Shown: piece after piece, positions 25,418-34,427 of the stretch | Layout of the letters: each line of letters begins with the position of its first letter | How positions within the stretch are numbered: position 1 is the stretch's first letter | The notes under the pieces: model-generated | The model's input: only the letters and a program-made list of their open reading frames with translations | What the model was told of the DNA's origin: nothing | The model's database searches: none | Origin: Campylobacterales bacterium | GTDB lineage: Bacteria; Campylobacterota; Campylobacteria; Campylobacterales; QNZT01 | Direction: 5' to 3' | Length of the DNA: 62,164 nt | Assembly: GCA_027023305.1 (NCBI GenBank) | Contig: JALVVR010000017.1 | Location: 91,836-153,999 of the forward strand | Program-made: the position numbers and the translations under genes

Positions 25418-26388
25418 AAGATAAAAACTTTGCACTCTGGTGTGATTTTGTAGAGAGGGATTTTTTGAAAAACGACTTTTCCTCTTTGATAAATGATGGA
25501 GAGATAAATGGAGCTACTTCAAACCCAGCTATTTTTAAAAATGCTTTTTTAACTTCATCAGCTTATGAAGAGAGTAAGTCTAAACTAAAAGGCAAAAGTT
25601 CAAAAGAAGTTTATGAAAGTTTAGCAATAGAGGATATAAAGTTGGCATCAGAGGTTCTTTTACCTTTATATGAAAAAGATGATGATGGATTTATATCTAT
25701 AGAAGTTGATCCAAATCTATGCTATGATACAAAAGAAACGATAGAAGAGGGCAGAAAGCTATATAAAAGTATAGATGTTCCAAATGTTATGATAAAAATC
25801 CCAGCAACTGATGCAGGATATGAGGCAATGGAAGTTTTGATAAGCGAAGGGATAAATATAAATGCAACTCTTATCTTCTCTCCAACTCAAGCTAAGCTTT
25901 GTCTTGATGCCTTTGAGAAAGGTTTAGCAAAAGTAGAGGGTAAAAAACCAAAAGCAGTTATAAGTGTCTTTGTTAGCCGTTTTGATAGACTTTTAGACCC
26001 TTCACTTCCCGAAAATCTAAAAGGAAAAACAGGTATCGTAAATGCTACTAAGATTTATAACATGATAGAAAAAAGAGCAGTAAACGAAGTAAGAACTCTT
26101 TTTGCAAGTACAGGAGTGAAAGGAGATGAGTATCCTAAAGATTACTATATAACCCAGCTAGTTTTTCCTCGCTCTATAAATACAGCATCACTTGAAACTA
26201 TACAAGCTTACTTAAGCACAAACAATACTTCAACCAAAACTCCACTAAGCCAAAGTGAGACAGAGGAGTTTTTTGCTCAACTAAAAAATGAAAGTGTCGA
26301 TATAGATAAAGTTTATGACAATCTTTTAAATGATGGTTTAAAAGCATTTGTCGAGGCATATAACCAAATACTACAAGAAATATCATAG
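25408..26388 (+). CDS. tal: Transaldolase
   Basis: 326 residues. The Schiff-base lysine is Lys130 in VPNVMIKIPATDAG. Other transaldolase marks are GEINGATSNPAIFKNA, INATLIFSPTQAKLC and VSVFVSRFDRLLD. It moves a dihydroxyacetone unit between sugar phosphates in the non-oxidative pentose phosphate pathway. AAGGAAAT lies in the 3' end of lpxB upstream of the ATG. Its stop codon sits inside a 30-base dyad. Confidence 0.93.
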   Translation: MQIKDKNFALWCDFVERDFLKNDFSSLINDGEINGATSNPAIFKNAFLTSSAYEESKSKLKGKSSKEVYESLAIEDIKLASEVLLPLYEKDDDGFISIEVDPNLCYDTKETIEEGRKLYKSIDVPNVMIKIPATDAGYEAMEVLISEGININATLIFSPTQAKLCLDAFEKGLAKVEGKKPKAVISVFVSRFDRLLDPSLPENLKGKTGIVNATKIYNMIEKRAVNEVRTLFASTGVKGDEYPKDYYITQLVFPRSINTASLETIQAYLSTNNTSTKTPLSQSETEEFFAQLKNESVDIDKVYDNLLNDGLKAFVEAYNQILQEIS

Positions 26389-26411
26389 AAAGAAGTACTT
26401 CTCTCTATGAT
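26382..26411. terminator. 30-base dyad overlapping the tal stop codon
   Basis: Left arm ATCATAGAAAGAAGT (26382-26396) and right arm ACTTCTCTCTATGAT (26397-26411) are reverse complements with one mismatch and no loop. No U-run follows, so it is a weak terminator at best; an operator or mRNA-stability hairpin is equally possible. It sits between tal and the PilT-like gene. Confidence 0.5.
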
Positions 26412-26426
26412 AAAATGGAGAGAAAA

Positions 26427-27599
26427 ATGTTTGATGAATTAGAAGAAGAAAAGATTGATCCAAGTACTTATACTTATGAAATGACGGAAAAGCTGAAATT
26501 TTATTTACAAGGACTTTTAAAGCATGGTGGAAGCGATCTTCATATAAAGACAAATTCAAAATTTAGAGGTCGTATAAATGGTGAAATGCTAACTTTAAGC
26601 GATGATATTTTAAGTTATAAAGATGGTATAACACTGGCTAAAGAACTTTTAAAAGGAAGATACCCTGAACTTATCAAAAACAAAAGTATTGACTTTAACT
26701 TCAAACTAAACGAAGAGTATAGATTTAGAGCAAATATCTTTTTTCAAATGGATGGTGTAAGTGCGGTGTTTAGAGCAATTCCTGTAAATATACCTACTAT
26801 GGATGACCTTAAACTACCACAAGTTATAGAAAAGTTTTGTAACTTAAAAAGAGGATTGGTCTTAGTAACTGGTCCCACTGGAAGTGGTAAATCAACTACC
26901 TTAGCTTCAATCATAAATCATATAAATGAAAAACAAAGAAAACATATCATAACCATCGAAGACCCGATAGAGTTTGTTTATAAAGATAAAAATTCACTTA
27001 TAAATCAAAGAGCGATAGGTCAAGATGCCTTAGATTTTGCTTCATCTCTGAGGGCAGCTTTGAGGGAAGACCCAGATGTTATACTCATAGGAGAGATGAG
27101 GGATATGGAGACCATTGAGATAGCTATGCATGCTGCAGAAACTGGTCATTTGGTTTTTTCAACTCTACACACTATAGATGCAAAAGATACTATAAACAGA
27201 ATCATAGGAATGTTTCCAGGTGAAGAACAAAACAAAATACGAATGTCTTTGGCTGCCACCATACAAGGAGTTATGTCTCAAAGACTTATAAAAACAGTTG
27301 ATAACAAAAGAGCAGCAGCGATAGAAATACTTATACGAAATGCAAGAGTAGAAGCTCTTATCGCAGATGGCAGAGATAGTGAGATAACAGATGCGATAGA
27401 GGAGGGATGTGATGTATATGGTTCTCAATCATTTGACCAAGCTCTTTTATCACTATATAAAGAGGGTAGAATAAACCAAGAAGAAACTCTTTTAAATGCT
27501 TCAAATTCAGCAGATTTAGCTATGAAACTTAGAAGTTATAATCAATCAATAAATGGAAAAGAAGTTTTGGAAGATTCAGCAATAGAGTTGAAAATCTAA
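26427..27599 (+). CDS. PilT/PilU-like type IV pilus retraction ATPase
   Basis: About 390 residues. It belongs to the secretion ATPase superfamily, with LKHGGSDLHIKT near the N terminus, Walker A GPTGSGKSTT, the Asp box ITIEDPIEFVYKDKNS, Walker B DPDVILIGEMRD and the His box AAETGHLVFSTLHT. It should power pilus retraction or twitching. A second, more typical PilT lies at 58111. The ATG at 26427, eight bases after GGAG, is preferred over the ATG four codons upstream. It is a single gene between the tal dyad and rpmB. Confidence 0.88.
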   Translation: MFDELEEEKIDPSTYTYEMTEKLKFYLQGLLKHGGSDLHIKTNSKFRGRINGEMLTLSDDILSYKDGITLAKELLKGRYPELIKNKSIDFNFKLNEEYRFRANIFFQMDGVSAVFRAIPVNIPTMDDLKLPQVIEKFCNLKRGLVLVTGPTGSGKSTTLASIINHINEKQRKHIITIEDPIEFVYKDKNSLINQRAIGQDALDFASSLRAALREDPDVILIGEMRDMETIEIAMHAAETGHLVFSTLHTIDAKDTINRIIGMFPGEEQNKIRMSLAATIQGVMSQRLIKTVDNKRAAAIEILIRNARVEALIADGRDSEITDAIEEGCDVYGSQSFDQALLSLYKEGRINQEETLLNASNSADLAMKLRSYNQSINGKEVLEDSAIELKI

Positions 27600-27622
27600 T
27601 CTGTATTTAAGACTAAATTATA

Positions 27623-27628
27623 TATAAT
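27623..27628 (+). promoter_or_regulatory. -10 box of rpmB promoter
   Basis: A TATAAT in the 57-base spacer before rpmB is followed by CGCGAAAA and the ribosome site GAGGA ahead of the ATG at 27657. The -35 region is not recognisable. Confidence 0.5.
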
Positions 27629-27656
27629 CGCGAAAATTTTAACAGAGGATAATACT

Positions 27657-27845
27657 ATGGCAAGAAGATGTTCAGTAAGTGGAAAAGGACCAATGAGTGG
27701 TAATAATGTAAGCCATGCTCACAACAAAACAAAGAGAAGATTTTTACCAAATCTAAGAACAGTTAGAATAACTTTAGAAGATGGTACAACTAAAAAAATC
27801 AAAATCAGTGCTAAAGAGCTTAGGACTATGAGAAAAAACTCATAA
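27657..27845 (+). CDS. rpmB: 50S ribosomal protein L28
   Basis: 62 residues. It starts [20 protein letters not shown] and includes [19 protein letters not shown], both typical of bacterial L28. It is a basic large-subunit protein. It has its own promoter and is followed by the potassium-channel gene. As I recall, rpmB is also adjacent to the channel gene in H. pylori (HP0490/HP0491). Confidence 0.96.
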   Translation: MARRCSVSGKGPMSGNNVSHAHNKTKRRFLPNLRTVRITLEDGTTKKIKISAKELRTMRKNS

Positions 27846-27869
27846 TTTCCCAAACCTTTTTGGTTGATT

Positions 27870-29000
27870 ATGACGATTTTAAAAAATCTCAAAAAAACAC
27901 TTAACTGGCGAGAGTCAGTTAAACCCCATGTTGACTTAAATACTGAGCTTTATATTCAGTTAGCCCCTTTTAAACTTCCACTTATCTTAACGGTGCTCAT
28001 GATGTTGTTTGGAACATTAGGTTATATCATCATAGATGATTTTCCATTGATGGATGCTATATATCAAACAGGTATAACTTTTACAACTGTTGGATATGGA
28101 GAAATAAAACCTATTTCAGATGCAGGACGGATTTTTACTATAACTCTTATCATACTTGGATTTGGAGTTTTTTCATTTGCAGTGGGTATCTTGGTTGAAG
28201 TTTTAAACAGAGGAGACTTGGTAAAAGTACTAAAGGAGAGAAGTATGCTTTACAATGTAGCAAGGCTGAAAAACCACTATGTTATCTGTAATCACAACGA
28301 GTTTACAGTCCAATTAACTAGAGAGTTTAGAGAAAATCAGATTCCATTTGTAGTTGTTGATGCAAATCCAGACTTAGAGGAAGAAGCAAAAAAGTACAAT
28401 TACCCATACTTTATAAACGAAGAGCCACACACAACCTCAGCTATACTAAAGTCCCATCTCTCCTCAGCAAAGGGTGTTATAACTCTCTCAAACAACATAG
28501 CTGACAATATAGCCGTTATAGCATCAGTAAGACTTTATGAAAAAGAGATAAAAAGAAGAAGACCTTACTTTATACTTACAAATGCTTCAAATAAAAGCGA
28601 TATAGAAAAACTAAAAAAACTAGGAGCGAATAGTGTTGTTAGCCCAACCAAACTGATGGCTCAAAGGATGAGTGCTATCAGCCAAAGACCAGAGATGGAA
28701 AATATTTTGGAACAGTTTTTGTACAAAAAAGATACTCCACTAGATATAGAAGATGTTACAGTTCCTTCCTTTTCATGGATGCTTTTTAAAAAGATAAAAG
28801 ATATAGATATACAAAAGTATGTAAAAGTTTATATCATAGGTATAAAAGAAGAAGATGGTAAAGTTGTTCCTATGCCAAGTGGGGATTTTATAGTTCCAAA
28901 AGGGTGCAGACTTCTGCTTATAGGAAGTAGTGAAAACATAAGATTAGCTAGAAAAGTGATACGAAAAAAACAAAAACCAAAAGAGATGGGGATAGCATGA
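27870..29000 (+). CDS. Potassium channel with RCK/TrkA-N domain (HpKchA-like)
   Basis: About 376 residues. There are two transmembrane helices (about 36-54 and 88-110) around a pore loop whose selectivity filter is TTVGYGE (72-78). A cytoplasmic TrkA-N Rossmann-like domain follows (YVICNHNEFTVQLTREF, VVVDANPD) and then a C-terminal RCK domain. It should conduct K+ with ligand gating. The ATG at 27870 is chosen; a TTG at 27864 is possible. Neither has a good ribosome site. It overlaps argJ by 4 bases. Confidence 0.88.
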   Translation: MTILKNLKKTLNWRESVKPHVDLNTELYIQLAPFKLPLILTVLMMLFGTLGYIIIDDFPLMDAIYQTGITFTTVGYGEIKPISDAGRIFTITLIILGFGVFSFAVGILVEVLNRGDLVKVLKERSMLYNVARLKNHYVICNHNEFTVQLTREFRENQIPFVVVDANPDLEEEAKKYNYPYFINEEPHTTSAILKSHLSSAKGVITLSNNIADNIAVIASVRLYEKEIKRRRPYFILTNASNKSDIEKLKKLGANSVVSPTKLMAQRMSAISQRPEMENILEQFLYKKDTPLDIEDVTVPSFSWMLFKKIKDIDIQKYVKVYIIGIKEEDGKVVPMPSGDFIVPKGCRLLLIGSSENIRLARKVIRKKQKPKEMGIA

Positions 29001-30175
29001 GTTTTACAATAATACCAAAAAAAAATGGACTTGAAAATGTAGAAGGATTTTTCTTTGATGGCAAATTTGCAGGATTTAAAAAAGATGAACCAGATGTCGG
29101 ATTTATTTATAGTGATAATCCTTGCAAAGTAAGTGCAGTTTTTACTACAAACCACTTTGCTGCTGCTCCTATAAAACACTTTAAAAAATATGGAAAAAAC
29201 TTTGAGACAAACTTCATACTACTAAACTCTAAAAATGCAAATGCCTTGACTGGACAAAAAGGAGTAGAGGATATAGATGATATTTTATCAAACATAAATC
29301 TCAAACTTAAAAATCCACTCATGAGTTCAACTGGAGTTATAGGTTACAGATTAGATAAAGATAAGTTTAAAAAAGTGATAAAAGAGTTTGATTTTACCAC
29401 AAGAGATAGTGATGCAGTTGCTAGAGCTATCATGACAACTGATAGTTTTAAAAAAGAGATTGCCCTTGAAGTAACTCTTGAAAATGGTAAAAAGTTTAAC
29501 ATAGCAGCTATCGCAAAAGGTGCTGGTATGATAAATCCAGCTATGGCTACTATGCTTTGCTTTGTATTGACAGATAGTGATATACCAAAAGAGGATATGG
29601 ATGAGTTGCTACAAGAAGCAGTTGAAGAGAGTTTTAACAAAATCTCAGTTGATGGAGACACCTCTACAAATGATACTGTTATGCTTTTAACTTCAGCAAA
29701 AAATCCTTATCAAAAAGATGCTTTTAAAGAAGCGATTAACTTTATACTATTTGAGTTATCTCAAATGATACTAAGAGATGGAGAGGGTTCAAATAAAGTG
29801 GTAGCTTTTGAGGTTAATAGTGCAAAAAGTGATGATGAAGCGATGAAGGCTAGTAAAGCTCTTTCAAACTCACTTTTAGTAAAAACTGCTCTTTTTGGAG
29901 AAGATCCAAACTGGGGAAGGATAGCTTCAACGATAGGTGCAAGTGGGATTTTATGTGATGAAGAGAGTTTAGAGATATACTATGATGATTTGCTTATCTA
30001 TGGAAAAGATAGAAGAGAGTTAGATAGCCAAACTGAAGAAAAAGCTTATAAAATCATGAAGAAAGATAGCTTTAAAATCACTTGTAATCTAAACTTAGGT
30101 AAAGGAAGTTTTACCTCTTATGGATGTGATTTGAGTTATGAGTATGTAAAGATAAATGCTGAGTATAGAACATAA
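28997..30175 (+). CDS. argJ: Glutamate N-acetyltransferase / ornithine acetyltransferase ArgJ
   Basis: 392 residues. The self-cleavage site lies in AKGAGMINPAMATMLCFVLTD, where the Thr of ATML becomes the nucleophile at the new N terminus. DGDTSTNDT and FGEDPNWGRIASTIGASG are further family marks. It recycles the acetyl group from N-acetylornithine to glutamate in arginine synthesis. It is coupled to the upstream channel gene by an ATGA overlap. Confidence 0.95.
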   Translation: MSFTIIPKKNGLENVEGFFFDGKFAGFKKDEPDVGFIYSDNPCKVSAVFTTNHFAAAPIKHFKKYGKNFETNFILLNSKNANALTGQKGVEDIDDILSNINLKLKNPLMSSTGVIGYRLDKDKFKKVIKEFDFTTRDSDAVARAIMTTDSFKKEIALEVTLENGKKFNIAAIAKGAGMINPAMATMLCFVLTDSDIPKEDMDELLQEAVEESFNKISVDGDTSTNDTVMLLTSAKNPYQKDAFKEAINFILFELSQMILRDGEGSNKVVAFEVNSAKSDDEAMKASKALSNSLLVKTALFGEDPNWGRIASTIGASGILCDEESLEIYYDDLLIYGKDRRELDSQTEEKAYKIMKKDSFKITCNLNLGKGSFTSYGCDLSYEYVKINAEYRT

Positions 30176-30241
30176 AATTTAACTTTAAATTTATTATTAA
30201 TTTGATAAAATAAGTTTTTATTAAATTTAAAGGAGAATTTC

Positions 30242-30475
30242 ATGGTTGAAGAGTTTAGTCAAGAGTTGGTTTTGAGTTTAAAACAGGAAAATCCAAGATT
30301 TGCTAGTATTTTAGAAAAACATCAGCAGTTGGATAAGAAGATAGATGAAATAGAAAGTGGAAGAGAACATTTAAGTGATTTTGAACTAGAAAGTTATAAA
30401 AAAGAGAAGTTAAAACTAAAAGATGAAGCATACACATTGCTTTACAAATACAAAGAAGAGACAATAGCTGCATAA
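30242..30475 (+). CDS. DUF465 (YdcH-like) family protein, copy 1
   Basis: 77 residues forming one helical hairpin, with the signature KQENPRFASILEKHQQLD and the KKEKLKLKDEAY block conserved in the family. The role is unknown in all species I can recall. It has AAAGGAG upstream and is followed by a weak hairpin at 30480. About half its residues match the second copy 104 bases downstream, which points to tandem duplication. Confidence 0.85.
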   Translation: MVEEFSQELVLSLKQENPRFASILEKHQQLDKKIDEIESGREHLSDFELESYKKEKLKLKDEAYTLLYKYKEETIAA

Positions 30476-30479
30476 AAAG

Positions 30480-30502
30480 GATAGGAGGTATTTTCTCCTA
30501 TC
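30480..30502 (+). terminator. Hairpin after DUF465 copy 1
   Basis: GATAGGAG (30480-30487) pairs with CTCCTATC (30495-30502) around a 7-base loop. Only a poor T-run follows, so termination may be partial. Confidence 0.5.
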
Positions 30503-30578
30503 TATCATAAATCTTATGTTATTTTGTTAAAATGCTCTAAGGATAGATTCCTAAAAACCAAAAATCACAGGAGAATAT

Positions 30579-30806
30579 ATGTTACACGAATATAGAGATG
30601 TTATCTCAAAACTAAAACAAGAAAATGCACACTTTGCAAAAATCTTTGAGAAACACAATGCGCTGGATGACAAGATAGCCCAAATTGAAGCAGGAAGAGA
30701 GCAAGCAAGTGATACTGAGCTTGAAACTATGAAAAAAGAAAAACTTAAACTTAAAGATGAAGCTTATGCTCTTATAGTAGAGTATAAAAAGGAAAATAAT
30801 TTATAA
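30579..30806 (+). CDS. DUF465 (YdcH-like) family protein, copy 2
   Basis: 75 residues, with KLKQENAHFAKIFEKHNALD and MKKEKLKLKDEAYALI. It is clearly paralogous to 30242, though the two differ at both ends. It has its own leader with CAGGAGA before the ATG and TAAAAT at 30534 as a possible -10. The function is unknown. It ends just before a strong bidirectional terminator. Confidence 0.85.
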   Translation: MLHEYRDVISKLKQENAHFAKIFEKHNALDDKIAQIEAGREQASDTELETMKKEKLKLKDEAYALIVEYKKENNL

Positions 30807-30810
30807 AATA

Positions 30811-30835
30811 AAAGAGGCTTACTTAGCCTCTTTTT
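30811..30835. terminator. Bidirectional rho-independent terminator
   Basis: The stem AAAGAGGCT / AGCCTCTTT has a 5-base loop (TACTT). A T-run follows on the plus strand, and an A-run precedes it, serving the minus strand. It separates the convergent DUF465 copy 2 and dedA; the dedA stop codon lies in the loop. Confidence 0.8.
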
Positions 30836-31425
30836 CTTCTAGCTATTCGTTTTTCTCTATCTAAGATGTTGTTTTCAATATGCATGATAAATCTATAAAG
30901 TAGATAAAAAAATCCACCTATTAAAGGCAGGGCAAAATACCAGTGAGTTTTGATAACTTTTATAATCTCTAAAATCTCTTTTCCAAAATACCAAGTAGGA
31001 AGTATAGTCATACTAGCCCAAACAAATCCACTAATAAAGTTGATAAATCCAAAATACTTAGCAGGATATCTAGTCAAACCAATAGAAAGAGGTATTATAG
31101 TTCTAAGTCCAACCATATATCTTTGGACAAATATTAAAGGCCAACCATACTTTTTTAAAAGAAGATGAGCTAGAGCAAACTTTGTTCGCTGGCTTTTAAA
31201 CTTTTTTTGTACATATCTTCTGTTAAGTCGTCCAATATAAAAATAAAACTGATCCCCCGTAAAAGCACCTAGTCCAGCAACTATGATTGCAAAAAGAAGA
31301 TTCATACTTCCATCATGAGCTAAAAGCCCAGCCATAAAAAGTCCAGTCTCACCCTCTAAAATCGACCAAAAATATAAGACTATATATCCATATTCTCTTA
31401 AAAGATCTATTAAATATTGCTCCAT
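30823..31425 (-). CDS. DedA-family inner-membrane protein
   Basis: 200 residues with several hydrophobic segments. The SNARE-associated/DedA signature includes EGETGLFMAGLLAHDGSMNL, GDQFYFYIGR and FVQRYMVGLRTIIPLSIG with the conserved arginines. DedA proteins are undecaprenyl-phosphate or lipid flippases and help maintain membrane potential. It is followed on the minus strand by the terminator. It lies 9 bases after trpB in the same direction. Confidence 0.88.
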   Translation of the reverse strand: MEQYLIDLLREYGYIVLYFWSILEGETGLFMAGLLAHDGSMNLLFAIIVAGLGAFTGDQFYFYIGRLNRRYVQKKFKSQRTKFALAHLLLKKYGWPLIFVQRYMVGLRTIIPLSIGLTRYPAKYFGFINFISGFVWASMTILPTWYFGKEILEIIKVIKTHWYFALPLIGGFFYLLYRFIMHIENNILDREKRIARRKRG

Positions 31426-31434
31426 TATCCAGAC

Positions 31435-32637
31435 CTAGTTAAACTCAAGCAAATCTTTTGCTTGCATCATATCTTTATCACCTCGTCCAGATAGATTTAC
31501 TATTATTATCTTATCTTTTATCTCTTCTTTTGGAAACTTTTTTAGATAAGCTATGGCATGAGAACTTTCAAATGCAGGGATTATCCCCTCTTTTTGACTA
31601 AGCCAAACAAATGCTTCCAAGGCTTCATCATCAGTGATAGATTTATACTTTGCAGCTCCGAGTTCCTTAAGAAATGCATGCTCAGGACCAATTCCAGGAT
31701 AATCAAGTCCAGCACTTATAGAGTGAGCTTCTTGTATTTGTCCATCTTCATCTTGCAAAAGATAACTCATCTGACCATGAAGTACTCCAGGTTTTCCTTT
31801 TGCTAAACTTGCTCCATGCTTACTGTCTAGTCCTAGTCCACCAGCTTCTATACCGATACAAGTAGTCTTTTCATCATCTAAAAAATGGTTAAAAATCCCC
31901 ATAGCATTACTTCCACCACCTATACAAGCTACCACGAAGTCTGGAAGAGAGTTTTCTTTCTCTAAAATCTGCTTTCTTGCTTCATAACTTATGATTGATT
32001 GTATATCTCTTATCATCATCGGATATGGGTGAGGTCCAGCTACTGTACCTATGATATAGTAAGTATCTCTAGCATTTGTAACCCAGTGCCTTATCGCATC
32101 ATTCATAGCATCTTTAAGTGTTCTACTTCCACTTTTTACTGAGTGAACTTTAGCTCCTAAAAGCTTCATACGAAAAACATTTAACTCTTGTCTTTTTACA
32201 TCTTTTTCACCCATAAATATCTCACACTCTAAGCCAAACAAAGCAGCAACAGTAGCAGTTGCCACTCCATGTTGCCCAGCTCCAGTCTCTGCTATGACTT
32301 TCTTCTTACCCAGCCTTTTAGCCAACACTGCTTGAGCTACTGTATGATTTATCTTATGAGCTCCCGTATGGTTTAAATCTTCTCTTTTTAGATAAACTTT
32401 TGCTCCTATCTCTTTAGAAATATTTTGGGCAAAATAAAGAGGATTTGGTCTGCCAACATACTCTTTATAGTAGTAATCAACCTCAGCCCAAAAATCTTTA
32501 TCAAATCTAAACTTTTTATAACTCTTATCAAGCTCCAACAAAACAGGCATCAATGTCTCAGGAACATATCTACCACCAAATATACCAAAATGCCCATTTG
32601 AATCAGGGTCAAACTTTGAAGGTTTAGGGATGTACAT
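31435..32637 (-). CDS. trpB: Tryptophan synthase beta subunit
   Basis: 400 residues. The PLP lysine is Lys95 in [25 protein letters not shown], the phosphate-binding loop, and [17 protein letters not shown] are diagnostic of TrpB1. It condenses indole with serine. trpA is not in the window, so the trp genes are scattered here (trpE is at 51449). The ATG overlaps the apt stop (TAATG). Confidence 0.96.
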   Translation of the reverse strand: MYIPKPSKFDPDSNGHFGIFGGRYVPETLMPVLLELDKSYKKFRFDKDFWAEVDYYYKEYVGRPNPLYFAQNISKEIGAKVYLKREDLNHTGAHKINHTVAQAVLAKRLGKKKVIAETGAGQHGVATATVAALFGLECEIFMGEKDVKRQELNVFRMKLLGAKVHSVKSGSRTLKDAMNDAIRHWVTNARDTYYIIGTVAGPHPYPMMIRDIQSIISYEARKQILEKENSLPDFVVACIGGGSNAMGIFNHFLDDEKTTCIGIEAGGLGLDSKHGASLAKGKPGVLHGQMSYLLQDEDGQIQEAHSISAGLDYPGIGPEHAFLKELGAAKYKSITDDEALEAFVWLSQKEGIIPAFESSHAIAYLKKFPKEEIKDKIIIVNLSGRGDKDMMQAKDLLEFN

Positions 32638-33158
32638 TAAATCTCCAATACGCTATATACAGGAGACTCAATCTTACTTGCTCCATCTAAAAATGTTAAG
32701 TTTAAAACAAAACAAGCCTCCACACACTTCGCACCTGCTTTATTTACCAAACTAACAGCAGCCTTTGCAGTTCCACCAGTTGCTATCAAATCATCTATAA
32801 CTAAAACTTTAGCATCCTTTTTATCTCTAAAAGCATCGATATGAATCTCAACTTCATCAACCCCATACTCTAAAGCATATTTTTCACCCATGGTAGTATA
32901 TGGTAGTTTTCCAGCTTTTCGTATAGGTACAAAACCAACACCAAGCCTATCAGCTAAAACACTTCCAAAGATAAATCCTCTACTATCTATTCCAGCTACA
33001 AAGTCTAAATCATAGCTTTTGTATCTCTCTTCTAAGTGATCCATCAAAGTCTTAAAAGCTTTTGGGTCATTTAAAAGTGTAGTTATATCTTTAAAAACTA
33101 TGCCCTCTTTTGGAAAATCCTTGACATCCCTTATCGTACTCAGTAAATACTCTTTCAC
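32637..33158 (-). CDS. apt: Adenine phosphoribosyltransferase
   Basis: 173 residues. The PRPP-binding motif is [18 protein letters not shown], and [15 protein letters not shown] with [11 protein letters not shown] is typical of Apt. It salvages adenine to AMP. The start is GTG at 33158, directly after the small membrane peptide gene. As I recall, H. pylori keeps apt, a small protein, rpiB and dedA close together (HP0572-HP0575), matching this neighbourhood. Confidence 0.94.
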   Translation of the reverse strand: MKEYLLSTIRDVKDFPKEGIVFKDITTLLNDPKAFKTLMDHLEERYKSYDLDFVAGIDSRGFIFGSVLADRLGVGFVPIRKAGKLPYTTMGEKYALEYGVDEVEIHIDAFRDKKDAKVLVIDDLIATGGTAKAAVSLVNKAGAKCVEACFVLNLTFLDGASKIESPVYSVLEI

Positions 33159-33160
33159 AC

Positions 33161-33247
33161 TTAATCCTTAAATAAAAAAAACTTCACTGCCCCAAACATA
33201 ACAACTAAAACACCAAATGCTATATACCCAATAGTCTCTATATCCAT
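33161..33247 (-). CDS. 28-residue single-span membrane peptide
   Basis: A short reading frame starts at ATG 33247 with a perfect AAGGAG six to seven bases upstream. It encodes a peptide beginning [12 protein letters not shown], followed by a hydrophobic stretch ([14 protein letters not shown]) and a KD end. It stops two bases before the apt start. It fills an otherwise unexplained 99-base gap between two same-strand genes, inside the rpiB-to-trpB operon. The function is unknown. Confidence 0.7.
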   Translation of the reverse strand: MDIETIGYIAFGVLVVMFGAVKFFLFKD

Positions 33248-33257
33248 AATTTTCTCC

Positions 33258-33590
33258 TTATATTAAAGCTTCTATCTTCTCTTCTAACTCTTTTACCTTT
33301 GATACTAACTGATCTATTTCTAACCTTTGTTGAGAGTTTTTAGCTCTCATGATTTTAAGATCATTTCTAGCACTTGATAACTCATCTGTTAAAACATCTA
33401 TATCTCCGATAGCTCTTTGGAGTTGAACTCTATACTTTTTTATCATGGTTTTTAAATCATCTATATTTCTATCTTTTTTATTTACGATAAGCTTCTCTTT
33501 TTTGTGTAGAGCCTTTGTATAGTTTATCATGATAAGAAGATATATGATAACAAAGATAAAAACTGTATATATGAGCCAACTAGTAAACAT
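33258..33590 (-). CDS. Membrane-anchored coiled-coil protein
   Basis: 110 residues. The N-terminal transmembrane helix (about 5-23, IYTVFIFVIIYLLIMIN) is followed by a basic stretch and a continuous coiled coil to the end (DDLKTMIKKYRVQLQRAIGD and onward). It resembles small envelope-associated proteins, but I recognise no family. It lies 3 bases after rpiB and 10 before the 28-residue peptide gene, in one operon. Confidence 0.6.
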   Translation of the reverse strand: MFTSWLIYTVFIFVIIYLLIMINYTKALHKKEKLIVNKKDRNIDDLKTMIKKYRVQLQRAIGDIDVLTDELSSARNDLKIMRAKNSQQRLEIDQLVSKVKELEEKIEALI

Positions 33591-33593
33591 TAT

Positions 33594-34025
33594 CTAAAAC
33601 TTTTCTATCAGATTTACTCTTTCCTGATGTCTTCCACCCTCAAAACTAGTTTCGCACCAAGCATCTATCATGCTCTCTACTACTCCAAGTCCACAAACTC
33701 TCTGTCCAAAACATAAAACATTTGCATCATTGTGAGCTCTTGCCATTTCTGCCGTGTAGTAGTCATGACAAAGTGCAGCTCTTATCCCACTATGTTTGTT
33801 TGCAGCCAAACTCATACCTATCCCAGTACCACAGATAAGTATCCCAAAACTTCCTTCATCACTCAAAACTTTCTCACTTAACTTGTGAGCAAAATCAGTA
33901 TAATTAACCCTATCAGTAGAATCAGGACCCAAGTCTATAACCTCAGCCCCTTTTGATTTTAACATCTCTTTAACATCATCTTTTATCACAACACCAGCAT
34001 GATCAGTTGCTATGTAGAATTTCAT
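33594..34025 (-). CDS. rpiB: Ribose-5-phosphate isomerase B
   Basis: 143 residues. The N-terminal IATDHAGVVIKDDV holds conserved Asp8 and His9. The catalytic Cys65 is in CGTGIGMSLAANKHSGIRAA. It interconverts ribose-5-phosphate and ribulose-5-phosphate in the pentose phosphate pathway, complementing tal at 25408. It begins about 50 bases after the RNase P RNA. Confidence 0.94.
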   Translation of the reverse strand: MKFYIATDHAGVVIKDDVKEMLKSKGAEVIDLGPDSTDRVNYTDFAHKLSEKVLSDEGSFGILICGTGIGMSLAANKHSGIRAALCHDYYTAEMARAHNDANVLCFGQRVCGLGVVESMIDAWCETSFEGGRHQERVNLIEKF

Positions 34026-34075
34026 GATTTTTCCTAATAACTATATTTTGATGGTATTATATCTTAAAGATTTTA

Positions 34076-34409
34076 AAAAGGCATAGCTATAAGCCGTGTT
34101 TTGTATTTGATGATTATTTATCTAGATTTGTTTTTACAAACAAACTCAAGCGAAGAGCATAAAATGTGAGATTTTTACCAAACTCTTCTTGCTACGGGTT
34201 AGGTTTACAAAGCCTCCAATATCACTAAAGGAACTGGTGAGCTCTTACCTCACCGTTTCACCATCACCACTTATAAAAGTGGCAGTTTACTTTCTGTTGC
34301 ACTTTTCTCTTAGGTTTCCCTAGTTGTCCTTTAGACAAAACCCTATCTCACTGTAGCTCGGACTTTCCTCTTCAGGCTAAATACTGAAGCAATCATCTGC
34401 TATGCCTTA
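34076..34409 (-). ncRNA. rnpB: RNase P RNA (bacterial class A)
   Basis: On the minus strand the terminal helix P1 is visible: AAGGCATAGC at the 5' end (34408-34399) pairs with GCTATGCCTT at the 3' end (34087-34078). The universal cores are present as GAGGAAAGTCCGAGC near the 5' side, CAACAGAAAGTAAACTGCC (P4 and the J region) and GGTGAAACGGTGAGGTAAGAG. A T-run follows the 3' end. It is the catalytic RNA that matures tRNA 5' ends. The length of about 334 bases suits Campylobacterota. Confidence 0.93.
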
Positions 34410-34427
34410 GGCAAAGTGTAGCAAATA

